NCBI GenBank assembly: GCA_937915335.1
Contig: CALDLZ010000061.1
Span: 1 to 8,773, forward strand
Length of the DNA stretch: 8,773 nt
Direction: 5' to 3'
Origin: an uncultured Faecalibacterium sp.
GTDB lineage: Bacteria; Bacillota; Clostridia; Oscillospirales; Ruminococcaceae
Position 1 is the first letter of the stretch. Each line of letters begins with the position of its first letter. The notes under the pieces were generated by a model. It searched no databases. It saw nothing but the letters and a program-made list of their open reading frames with translations, and had not been told where the DNA came from. Position numbers and translations under genes: made by a program. Of this stretch, positions 1 to 6,131 are shown one piece after another.

Positions 1-2
1 GC

Positions 3-161
3 GTGGGCGGTATTGCCAGCCTTGTGGACATCTATCTGGTGCTCTGCGTGGTCTGGGCTCTGATCGTCATTACCGGCGGCAATCTCACCGTGCTCAACGA
101 CACGGTGATGAGCGGCAGCCTTTACTATAAAGTATTCAATGTGTTCAACCCGTTTGTCTGA
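3..161 (+). CDS. CvpA-like membrane protein, C-terminal fragment
   Basis: This is the open 3' end of a gene that begins before the window. It reads in frame from base 3 to a TGA at 159-161, giving 52 residues. The fragment has one strongly hydrophobic stretch (SLVDIYLVLCVVWALIVI), which looks like a transmembrane helix, and ends in YYKVFNVFNPFV. A last helix followed by a short tail ending in an N-P pair is typical of CvpA/colicin V production family proteins, which are small multi-pass inner-membrane proteins of poorly defined role. The stop lies 23 nt before the clpE-like start, so the two genes are probably co-transcribed. The family call rests on a short tail only; another small membrane protein is possible. 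Confidence 0.5.
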   Translation: MGGIASLVDIYLVLCVVWALIVITGGNLTVLNDTVMSGSLYYKVFNVFNPFV

Positions 162-173
162 GCGGGGAGGGAA

Positions 174-180
174 AAGGAGG
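174..180 (+). promoter_or_regulatory. Ribosome-binding site of the clpE-like gene
   Basis: AAGGAGG ends four bases before the ATG at 185. It is a near-perfect anti-16S match and fixes this ATG as the start. No promoter is visible between the upstream stop and this site, which fits read-through from the upstream gene. Confidence 0.8.
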
Positions 181-184
181 AACA

Positions 185-2485
185 ATGGTCTGCATTCGAT
201 GCCAGAAGCGACCTGCCATTATCTTTATCCAGCGGATGGAGAATGGCCAGATGAAAAATGAAGGGTACTGCCTGCACTGTGCCCGGGAACTGCATATCAA
301 GCCGGTCGATGATCTGATGAAGCAGTTCGGCATGTCCGACGAGGACATGGATGCCATGGAAGACCGGATGGAAAACATGGTGCAGGAGATGGGGGATATG
401 AGCAACATGAACCCCTTCTCCATGATGATGGGAATGAACCAGCAGGACGGCGACGAGGACAGCGACCTTGTGCCCGGCTCCAGCGCGACTTTCCCGCTGG
501 GGGTCAACGGCGGAACCCAGAACGGCAAAAATGAGAAGAAGGCGGGCAAAAAGGACAAAAAGCCGCCCCGCCGCAAGTTCCTGGATACCTACTGTGAGAA
601 CCTGACCCGCAAGGCCCGGGAAGGCAAGCTGGATGATATCATCGGCCGTGACCGTGAAATTTACCGTACCATCCAGATTTTAAGCCGCCGCCAGAAGAAC
701 AACCCCTGCCTTATCGGTGAAGCCGGTGTCGGTAAGACGGCCATCGCCGAGGGCATTGCCGAGCGCATTGCAAAGGGGCAGGTGCCGGCGGGCCTGCAGG
801 ATAAGGAAATTTTCCTGCTCGATCTGACCAGCCTCGTAGCAGGCACCCAGTTCCGCGGCCAGTTCGAGCAGCGGGTCAAGGGCCTGCTGAGCGAGGTCAA
901 AGCGGCGGGCAATGTCATCCTGTTCATTGACGAGATCCACACCATTACCTCTGCCGGTGAGAGTGAGGGGGCTATGAACGCGGGCAACATCCTGAAGCCC
1001 GCCCTCTCCCGCGGTGAGATCCAGGTCATCGGTGCCACGACCTTCAACGAGTACCGCAAGTATATCGAGAAGGATCAGGCCCTGGAGCGCCGCTTCCAGC
1101 CTGTGCGGGTGGAGGAACCCAGTGTCTCCGACACGCTGGCGGTGATGAATGGGATCAAGCACTACTACGAGGAGCACCACCATGTGCAGGTGCCCGCCGA
1201 CGTGCTGAGCGCTACCGTCACTTTGAGCGAGCGGTATATCACCGACCGCTACCTGCCCGATAAGGCCATCGACCTGCTGGACGAGGCCTGCGCCTGCTGT
1301 AATCTGGCCCACCCGGTCATCTCCGAGTACCTGACCATGCAGAAGGAGCTGGATGCCCTGAAGCAGGAAGAAGCCGATATGGAAACCGCCGACGTGAACG
1401 AGCCCATCGACTACGAGCGTGTGGCCGAGCGTAAGACCCGCATTGCCCAGTTGGAACGGGAGCTGCCTGCCAAGCAGGCTGCTGCCGGGGAGATCAAGGT
1501 GACTATGGATGATGTGGCCAAGGTCATCGAGCTGTGGACGGGAATTCCGGCGGTGAAGATCCGGGAGACCGAGTACGCCAAGCTGGCCAATCTGGAAACG
1601 GAGCTGAAAAAGAAGATCATCGGTCAGGACGATGCGGTGCATCTGGTGGCGCAGGCCGTCAAGCGCAGCCGTGCCGACCTGTCGGGCCGCCGCCGTCCGG
1701 CCAGCTTCATCTTTGTGGGCCCCACCGGCGTGGGCAAGACCGAGCTGGTGAAGCAGCTGGCAAACCAGCTCTTTGACGGTCCCGACCCGCTCATCCGTCT
1801 GGATATGAGCGAGTATATGGAGAAATACGCCGTCTCCCGCATGATCGGTTCGCCTCCGGGCTATGTGGGTTACGAGGAAGCCGGTCAGCTGACCGAGAAA
1901 GTGCGCCGCCGTCCGTACAGCGTGGTGCTGTTTGACGAGATCGAAAAGGCGCACCCCGATGTGATGAACATCCTGCTGCAGATCCTGGACGAGGGCAAGA
2001 TCAACGATGCCCAGGGCCGCACCGTGGATTTCTCCAACACGGTCATCTGCATGACCTCCAATGCTGGCAGCAGTGACCAGACCACCGCAAGCCTGGGCTT
2101 CAACCGCAGCGAGGAGGAGCGAAACGAGGAAAAGAGCCGCAAGGCTCTGAGCCAGTTCCTGCGCCCCGAGTTCCTGGGCCGTGTGGACGAGGTCATCACC
2201 TTCAAGCCGTTGAGCGAAGAGACGCTGCAGGGCATCGCCGCCCTGATGCTGGACGAGTACAAGCCCAGCATGGAGGCCAAGGGCATTGCATACAGCTATA
2301 CCCCGGCGGCACTGGCAGCACTGGTGCACAAGAGCCAGGGCGGCAAGTTTGGTGCCCGTGACCTGCGCCGTACCATCCGCAAGGCTGTGGAGGACCCCGC
2401 CGCTGAGAAGGTCATCGACGGTTCCCTTGTCTCCGGCTCCACCCTGACCGTGGATGCCGAGAATGGCGAAATCGTTCTGAGATAA
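185..2485 (+). CDS. clpE: ClpE/ClpC-type AAA+ Clp protease ATPase subunit
   Basis: This 766-residue cytoplasmic Hsp100 unfoldase is expected to thread unfolded or tagged proteins into ClpP. The N-terminus has a four-cysteine zinc finger (C3, C6, C29, C32), the hallmark of ClpE; ClpC carries a double Clp-N repeat there instead. Residues 45-84 are very methionine-rich and acidic, followed by a Lys-rich linker (~112-131). The first AAA domain has Walker A GEAGVGKT (178-185), a GTQFRG pore loop (~221-226) and Walker B FIDE (247-250). A short UVR/M-type helix lies near 409-431. The second has GPTGVGKT (512-519), a GYVGY pore loop and Walker B LFDE (582-585). LGF at 637-639 sits where ClpP-docking loops (VGF/LGF) occur. 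The length is close to known ClpE proteins. It follows a membrane-protein gene and ends at a strong terminator. The family is often annotated ClpC in these bacteria. No CtsR operator is visible in the window. Confidence 0.9.
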   Translation: MVCIRCQKRPAIIFIQRMENGQMKNEGYCLHCARELHIKPVDDLMKQFGMSDEDMDAMEDRMENMVQEMGDMSNMNPFSMMMGMNQQDGDEDSDLVPGSSATFPLGVNGGTQNGKNEKKAGKKDKKPPRRKFLDTYCENLTRKAREGKLDDIIGRDREIYRTIQILSRRQKNNPCLIGEAGVGKTAIAEGIAERIAKGQVPAGLQDKEIFLLDLTSLVAGTQFRGQFEQRVKGLLSEVKAAGNVILFIDEIHTITSAGESEGAMNAGNILKPALSRGEIQVIGATTFNEYRKYIEKDQALERRFQPVRVEEPSVSDTLAVMNGIKHYYEEHHHVQVPADVLSATVTLSERYITDRYLPDKAIDLLDEACACCNLAHPVISEYLTMQKELDALKQEEADMETADVNEPIDYERVAERKTRIAQLERELPAKQAAAGEIKVTMDDVAKVIELWTGIPAVKIRETEYAKLANLETELKKKIIGQDDAVHLVAQAVKRSRADLSGRRRPASFIFVGPTGVGKTELVKQLANQLFDGPDPLIRLDMSEYMEKYAVSRMIGSPPGYVGYEEAGQLTEKVRRRPYSVVLFDEIEKAHPDVMNILLQILDEGKINDAQGRTVDFSNTVICMTSNAGSSDQTTASLGFNRSEEERNEEKSRKALSQFLRPEFLGRVDEVITFKPLSEETLQGIAALMLDEYKPSMEAKGIAYSYTPAALAALVHKSQGGKFGARDLRRTIRKAVEDPAAEKVIDGSLVSGSTLTVDAENGEIVLR

Positions 2486-2493
2486 GAGAAAGC

Positions 2494-2535
2494 AAAATCC
2501 GCTGCACGGTTATTACGCTGTGCAGCGGATTTTTT
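2494..2535 (+). terminator. Intrinsic terminator after clpE, possibly bidirectional
   Basis: A perfect 14-bp inverted repeat (arm AAAATCCGCTGCAC at 2494-2507, partner at 2520-2533) can extend by G-U and G-C pairs to a 6-nt loop, and T6 ends the structure at 2530-2535. It starts 9 nt after the clpE stop. The facing glycosyltransferase gene ends at 2559. The A-run on the left arm gives T's on the minus strand, so it may also stop transcription from that gene, more weakly. Confidence 0.9.
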
Positions 2536-2558
2536 CTGTATAAAGGATGATTCCAGGG

Positions 2559-3587
2559 TTAATTGAACTTAAAGATCCGCTGGGCGATGCGGTAACCGCC
2601 CAGTACGATCTTGTCACCCTTAGGAACTTTCAGGTTGGTCACGCCGCCAAAGCCGTAACGGATGGAGCGGTAGACCCCGGTACTGGTGTGCGCCTTGAGG
2701 TAGGCCCACAGCTCGTTCTTCTTCTGCCTTGCGGCATCGCTGCCGTCCAGCAGCAGGAAGATATCGCTGACAGCCATCATCATGGACAGGTAGTGCAGCA
2801 TGTAGCTGCGCAGCTTCTTCTGGCCCTTGAGGGCATCCAGGTCCTGACAGTCGATCATGTGGCGGGTCACCCGCAGCTGCTGGTCTACCCGCTTGACCAT
2901 GACGCTCTCGTTCACGCTCTGGTCGGCGCGGCCGATGAAGTAGCGGTAGAGGTCAAGGTCCATATAATACATGCTCTTGACGAATGGCAGGGGCTGGTAA
3001 ACGAAGATGTTATCCACATAGAAGGTGTGCTTGGGCAGCACCATGCCGCAGTCCCGCAGCACCTGGGTGCGGTACATGACCGAGTGCATCAGCAGGTTCT
3101 GATCCGGGCGGAAGTGACCGACGTGTATCCAGCTGAACAGGCGGTTCTGGGGGAACACGTTGGTGTAGCGCACGGTGTGGCTGGTGTTGTCCTCCACATG
3201 CTCGTAGACATAGTTGCAGATCATCAGGTCGGGCGCGGTGCCACGGGCCACCAGCGTGGTCAGCTTGGCCAGCACCGTCCTGAGGGCGGCTTCGTCCAGC
3301 CAGTCGTCGCTGTCCACGACCTTGTAATACAGGCCGATAGCGTTGCGGATGCCCTGATTCACACCCTCGCCGTGGCCGCCGTTTTCCTGATGGATGGCCT
3401 TGACGATGGTGGGATACTTGGCGGCGTACTCGTCGCAGATGGCGGGGGTGTCATCCTTGGTGGAACCATCGTCCACCAGAATGATCTCGGCCTGTTCCCC
3501 GGCGGAGAGCAGGGTCTCGATGCAGTGGCGCATATATGCCGCCGAGTTGTAACACGGAATGGCAAAGGTGATCAGTTTCTGAGCCAT
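2559..3587 (-). CDS. Family 2 (GT-A fold) glycosyltransferase
   Basis: The 342-residue product transfers a sugar from a nucleotide-sugar donor, probably to a cell-surface polysaccharide, teichoic acid or lipid acceptor; donor and acceptor cannot be told from sequence. The GT2 core is clear: start ITFAIPCYNSAAYM (6-19), nucleotide-binding EIILVDDGS (34-42), and the metal-binding DSDD motif at 92-95 followed by W-L. The C-terminal half (~200-342) has no sugar-transferase motif I recognise and ends in a basic tail. There is no signal peptide or clear membrane helix, so it is likely cytoplasmic or membrane-associated. The ATG at 3587 is preferred because AAGGAG lies 8 nt upstream; an in-frame ATG 39 nt further upstream lacks a site and would sit ahead of the RBS. 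It stands alone, convergent with clpE and divergent from recQ, with no polysaccharide genes beside it. Confidence 0.88.
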   Translation of the reverse strand: MAQKLITFAIPCYNSAAYMRHCIETLLSAGEQAEIILVDDGSTKDDTPAICDEYAAKYPTIVKAIHQENGGHGEGVNQGIRNAIGLYYKVVDSDDWLDEAALRTVLAKLTTLVARGTAPDLMICNYVYEHVEDNTSHTVRYTNVFPQNRLFSWIHVGHFRPDQNLLMHSVMYRTQVLRDCGMVLPKHTFYVDNIFVYQPLPFVKSMYYMDLDLYRYFIGRADQSVNESVMVKRVDQQLRVTRHMIDCQDLDALKGQKKLRSYMLHYLSMMMAVSDIFLLLDGSDAARQKKNELWAYLKAHTSTGVYRSIRYGFGGVTNLKVPKGDKIVLGGYRIAQRIFKFN

Positions 3588-3595
3588 AGTAAATA

Positions 3596-3601
3596 CTCCT
3601 T
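3596..3601 (-). promoter_or_regulatory. Ribosome-binding site of the glycosyltransferase
   Basis: Reading on the minus strand, AAGGAG lies 8 nt before the ATG at 3587. It decides between this start and the in-frame upstream ATG at 3626, which would place the site inside the coding region. Confidence 0.75.
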
Positions 3602-3657
3602 TTGCTCTTTTCCGGCAGATGCACAAGACAACAGCCGGGATGGAGATATGTACCCAT

Positions 3658-3690
3658 ATTATAGCATTTTTGTGCAGGAAATTCTATCAA
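3658..3690 (-). promoter_or_regulatory. Probable extended -10 promoter of the glycosyltransferase
   Basis: On the minus strand a perfect TATAAT (3663 down to 3658) is preceded by TG one base upstream (3666-3665), making an extended -10. The best -35-like hexamer, TTGATA (3690 down to 3685), is 21 bp away, which is too far for a normal spacer, so the extended -10 probably carries the promoter. The leader would be about 60 nt. Confidence 0.55.
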
Positions 3691-3712
3691 ACACGGGAAA
3701 TGTCAGAGATGT

Positions 3713-3743
3713 TTTACAATTGCAGGGGAAGTTGTGGTATACT
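3713..3743 (+). promoter_or_regulatory. Probable recQ promoter, extended -10
   Basis: TATACT at 3738-3743 is preceded by TG at 3735-3736, giving an extended -10. The upstream TTTACA (3713-3718) is the best -35, with a long 19-bp spacer. It points at recQ, about 110 nt upstream of its start. The TGTGGTAT string recurs in the promoter at the right end of the window. Confidence 0.55.
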
Positions 3744-3755
3744 GATTAAGTTGCA

Positions 3756-3836
3756 GATCTCTCAGGCAGCCTCTTATCCGGGGCTTGCCTCTCCTGCGAG
3801 GAGGGCCGTCAGTGCGAAGCAATGATGGAGAGGTTT
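3756..3836 (+). repeat. Short degenerate palindromic repeat (MITE/REP-like) in recQ leader
   Basis: These ~81 bases lie between the recQ promoter and its ribosome-binding site. The ends are imperfect inverted repeats (GATCTCTCAG at the left; GGAGAGGTT at the right, reading AACCTCTCC on the other strand). Inside is a hairpin built on TCCT-GCG-AGGA near 3791-3801. The right 46 bases (3788-3833) align without gaps to the right 46 bases of the 138-bp element downstream of recQ (5523-5568), with about 30 identical positions by hand count. It looks like an internally shortened, decayed relative. Orientation is arbitrary. Confidence 0.55.
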
Positions 3837-3845
3837 TGTACGGAT

Positions 3846-3851
3846 AGGAGG
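3846..3851 (+). promoter_or_regulatory. Ribosome-binding site of recQ
   Basis: AGGAGG lies 4 nt before the ATG at 3856 and fixes the recQ start just after the right end of the palindromic repeat. Confidence 0.8.
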
Positions 3852-3855
3852 AACC

Positions 3856-5436
3856 ATGGAGAGTCCGCATAGTATTCTGAAAAAAGTCTTTGGCTATGAC
3901 AGCTTCCGCCCCGGGCAGGAGGAGATCGTCTCCCGGCTGCTGGCAGGGCAGGATGTGCTGGCCGTGATGCCCACGGGCGCGGGCAAGTCCATCTGCTATC
4001 AGGTGCCGGCCCTGCTGCTGCCGGGCATCACCATTGTGGTCTCGCCGCTGGTCAGCCTGATGAAGGATCAGGTCGGCGCGCTGGTGCAGGCCGGTGTGGC
4101 GGCGGCTTTCCTCAACAACAGCCTGACTGACAACCAGAAGGCCCTGATGCTCCGCCGTGCCCGGGATGGATGGTATAAAATTATCTATGTGGCACCGGAG
4201 CGGCTGGAAATGCCGGGCTTCCAGCGGTTTGCACAGGAGCGGGAGATCAGCATGGTAACAGTGGACGAGGCCCACTGCATCAGCCAGTGGGGACAGGACT
4301 TCCGCCCCAGCTATCTGCGCATTAAGACGTTTGTGGACAGCCTGCCCAGGCGCCCGGTAGTGGGAGCCTTTACGGCCACCGCCACGGCACGTGTGCGGGA
4401 GGATATCCGCACCAATCTGGACCTCCACACGCCCTATGAGGTGACCACCAGCTTCGACCGGCCCAACCTCTACTTCGCCACCCGCAAGGCGCTGCCCAGC
4501 GAGAAGCCAAAGGTCCTGTTGGACCTCGTGCTCAAGGAGCGGGACAACGCGGGCATCATCTATTGCAGCACCACCCGGCAGGTGGATGAGACTGCCCGCC
4601 TGCTCCAGAGCCGGGGCATCCGGGCGGCGGCCTACCACGCCAAGCTGGATGCCGATACCCGGCGGAAGAATCAGGACGATTTCCTCTATGATCGGGTGCA
4701 GATCATGGTGGCGACCAACGCCTTTGGCATGGGCATCGATAAGCCCAATGTCCGGTTCGTTATCCATTATAATATGCCCAAGGATCTGGAGAGCTATTAT
4801 CAGGAGGCGGGCCGCGCGGGCCGTGATGGTGAACCTGCCCGGTGCACCCTGCTCTATTCCGGCACCGATGTGCGGACGGTGCGCTTCTTTATTGAAAAGG
4901 AGTTGGAAGCGGACAACGGGCTGCCCGCCGATGTAAAAGCCGAGGCAGCCCGCAAGGCTGAGGAACGGCTCAAGTACATGACGTTCTACTCCACCACGCC
5001 GCGCTGCCTGCGGGGATATCTGCTGAGCTATTTTGGCGAAGCGGCTCCCCAGAAGTGCGAGAACTGCTCCAACTGTCTGATGGCCGCACAGGCCGCTGAA
5101 CAGGTGGAAGAGCATGCGGCGCTGGCCCGCCAGCGGGCCGCGTCCAGCGCAAAGCGGCTGGCATCGGCTGCCCGCCGCCGTACCGATGAGGAACCCCTCA
5201 GCGAAGCAGACGAGAAGCTGCTGGCGGCCCTCTATGCCCTGCGCAAGCGGCTGGCTGCAAAGCAGAAGATCCCCGCCTATATGGTGTTCAACGATTCCAC
5301 TCTTCGCCAGATGGCCCAGAAAAAGCCCCTGAGCATGGACGAGCTGCTCAATATCACCGGTGTCGGTGAAAAGAAGGCCGCCCACTATGGTGAGGACTTC
5401 CTTGGGGTCATTGAGGATATGGTGAGCTCAAGATAA
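3856..5436 (+). CDS. recQ: RecQ-family ATP-dependent DNA helicase (compact form)
   Basis: This 526-residue superfamily 2 helicase unwinds DNA 3' to 5' in recombination and fork repair. The first RecA lobe has Walker A PTGAGKS (39-45), DEAH (137-140) with the aromatic-rich loop CISQWGQDFRPSY (141-153) and motif III FTATAT (172-177). The second has IIYCSTT (234-240) and the arginine-finger motif GRAGRDG (319-325). Four cysteines of the zinc-binding subdomain are present (C384, C401, C404, C407). An Ala/Arg-rich linker of only ~40 residues (408-448) then leads to an HRDC domain (~449-526). E. coli RecQ is about 609 residues and carries a winged helix between zinc site and HRDC; there is no room for it here. 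The gene has its own promoter and is bounded by palindromic repeats on both sides. The RecQ call is firm; recQ paralogue status is unknown. Confidence 0.93.
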   Translation: MESPHSILKKVFGYDSFRPGQEEIVSRLLAGQDVLAVMPTGAGKSICYQVPALLLPGITIVVSPLVSLMKDQVGALVQAGVAAAFLNNSLTDNQKALMLRRARDGWYKIIYVAPERLEMPGFQRFAQEREISMVTVDEAHCISQWGQDFRPSYLRIKTFVDSLPRRPVVGAFTATATARVREDIRTNLDLHTPYEVTTSFDRPNLYFATRKALPSEKPKVLLDLVLKERDNAGIIYCSTTRQVDETARLLQSRGIRAAAYHAKLDADTRRKNQDDFLYDRVQIMVATNAFGMGIDKPNVRFVIHYNMPKDLESYYQEAGRAGRDGEPARCTLLYSGTDVRTVRFFIEKELEADNGLPADVKAEAARKAEERLKYMTFYSTTPRCLRGYLLSYFGEAAPQKCENCSNCLMAAQAAEQVEEHAALARQRAASSAKRLASAARRRTDEEPLSEADEKLLAALYALRKRLAAKQKIPAYMVFNDSTLRQMAQKKPLSMDELLNITGVGEKKAAHYGEDFLGVIEDMVSSR

Positions 5437-5574
5437 AATAACCCTCTCAGTCAAAGCCTGACGGCTTTGCCAGCTCCCCCGAAGGGGGAGCCTATTGCTG
5501 GCCTAGGATAAAGGCAGCATAGCCTCGCCCTTTGGGAGAGGTGGCATCGCACAGCGATGACGGAGAGGGTTATT
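5437..5574 (+). repeat. MITE-like palindromic element between recQ and nrdG
   Basis: This is a 138-bp element with 17-bp terminal inverted repeats differing at one base: AATAACCCTCTCAGTCA (5437-5453) and TGACGGAGAGGGTTATT (5558-5574). If the outer ATA/TAT is set aside, the ends read ACCCTCTC flanked by TA on both sides, as expected for an IS630/Tc1-mariner-type MITE. Internal hairpins are AAAGCC/GGCTTT (5453-5468), GCTCCCCC-GAA-GGGGGAGC (5473-5491), an 8-bp hairpin with one mismatch around TTT (5523-5541) and CATCGC-ACA-GCGATG (5545-5559). It begins directly after the recQ stop and ends 5 bp before the nrdG stop. It has no coding capacity. No hairpin is followed by a T-run, so a terminator role is not obvious, though it is the only structure between two convergent transcripts. 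Confidence 0.8.
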
Positions 5575-5579
5575 CTTTA

Positions 5580-6131
5580 TTACATAGAGTGCGTCGCGAA
5601 CACCTGCTCATCCTCCCACCAGACGGGAGAATTGGCGGCAAGGCTCTTGGGCACGTCCAGCAGGCGCTGGTTGGAGCTACCCCGGAAGCGCAGAGAGATA
5701 TCGTGCTGGGCTTCCACAAAGCGGCCATCCACCAGCACATCCAGCAGGCCCAGCAGCTCGTCGGTCACTTCGCACCGGGCAGGGCAGGGAACGCTGCCGG
5801 TAAGCTGCTCCCAGGTGTAGCCGGAGTAGCACCAGACAGTCTTATTGGGATACAGCGCCCTGAAGTTGCGCACGAAGGGCAGCAGCTCCCGCTGATTCTC
5901 GGGTTCAAAAGGCTCGCCGCCCAGCAGGGAGATGCCCGCGATATAGTCGGGCTGGCAGGAGGCGAATACCTTGTTGCGCACGGCCTTGTCAAAGGGCTGG
6001 CCGTATCCGAAATCCCATGCTACCTCGTTGAAGCAGCCCGGACAGTGGTGACGGCAGCCCGAAACAAAGATGCTGGTGCGCACCCCCGGGCCGTTGGCGA
6101 TGTCGTAATATTTGATGGTTGCGTAGTTCAT
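5580..6131 (-). CDS. nrdG: Anaerobic ribonucleotide reductase activating protein (radical SAM)
   Basis: The 183-residue activase cleaves S-adenosylmethionine with a [4Fe-4S] cluster to install the glycyl radical on NrdD. It has the radical-SAM motif CRHHCPGC (C26, C30, C33), the NrdG-type lead-in YDIANGPGVRTSIFVSGC (9-26) and the SAM-contacting GGEP (71-74). It is somewhat longer than E. coli NrdG (154 residues), mainly toward the C-terminus. The ATG at 6131 overlaps the nrdD stop by one base (TGATG), the classic form of translational coupling; a GTG one codon upstream is an alternative start. No separate strong ribosome-binding site is seen, which fits coupling to nrdD. The stop lies 5 bp from the MITE-like element, and no other terminator is visible. 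Activity would require low oxygen. Confidence 0.95.
   Translation of the reverse strand: MNYATIKYYDIANGPGVRTSIFVSGCRHHCPGCFNEVAWDFGYGQPFDKAVRNKVFASCQPDYIAGISLLGGEPFEPENQRELLPFVRNFRALYPNKTVWCYSGYTWEQLTGSVPCPARCEVTDELLGLLDVLVDGRFVEAQHDISLRFRGSSNQRLLDVPKSLAANSPVWWEDEQVFATHSM

Noticed and set aside
680..2329. Long minus-strand open frame opposite clpE
   Set aside because: Same antisense codon-bias effect; no start signal and no recognisable motif.
2547..3749. Long plus-strand open frame opposite the glycosyltransferase
   Set aside because: Its residues are the His/Val/Leu/Gly-rich composition typical of antisense frames in GC-rich genes, it has no ribosome-binding site, and the minus strand encodes a clear GT2 protein.
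3703..5385. Long minus-strand open frame opposite recQ
   Set aside because: It is antisense to a gene with all RecQ motifs, has low-complexity composition, and runs through the repeat and promoter at its end.
5473..5491. GC-rich hairpin after recQ as an intrinsic terminator
   Set aside because: The stem is perfect but no T-run follows on either strand; it is better explained as an internal hairpin of the palindromic element.
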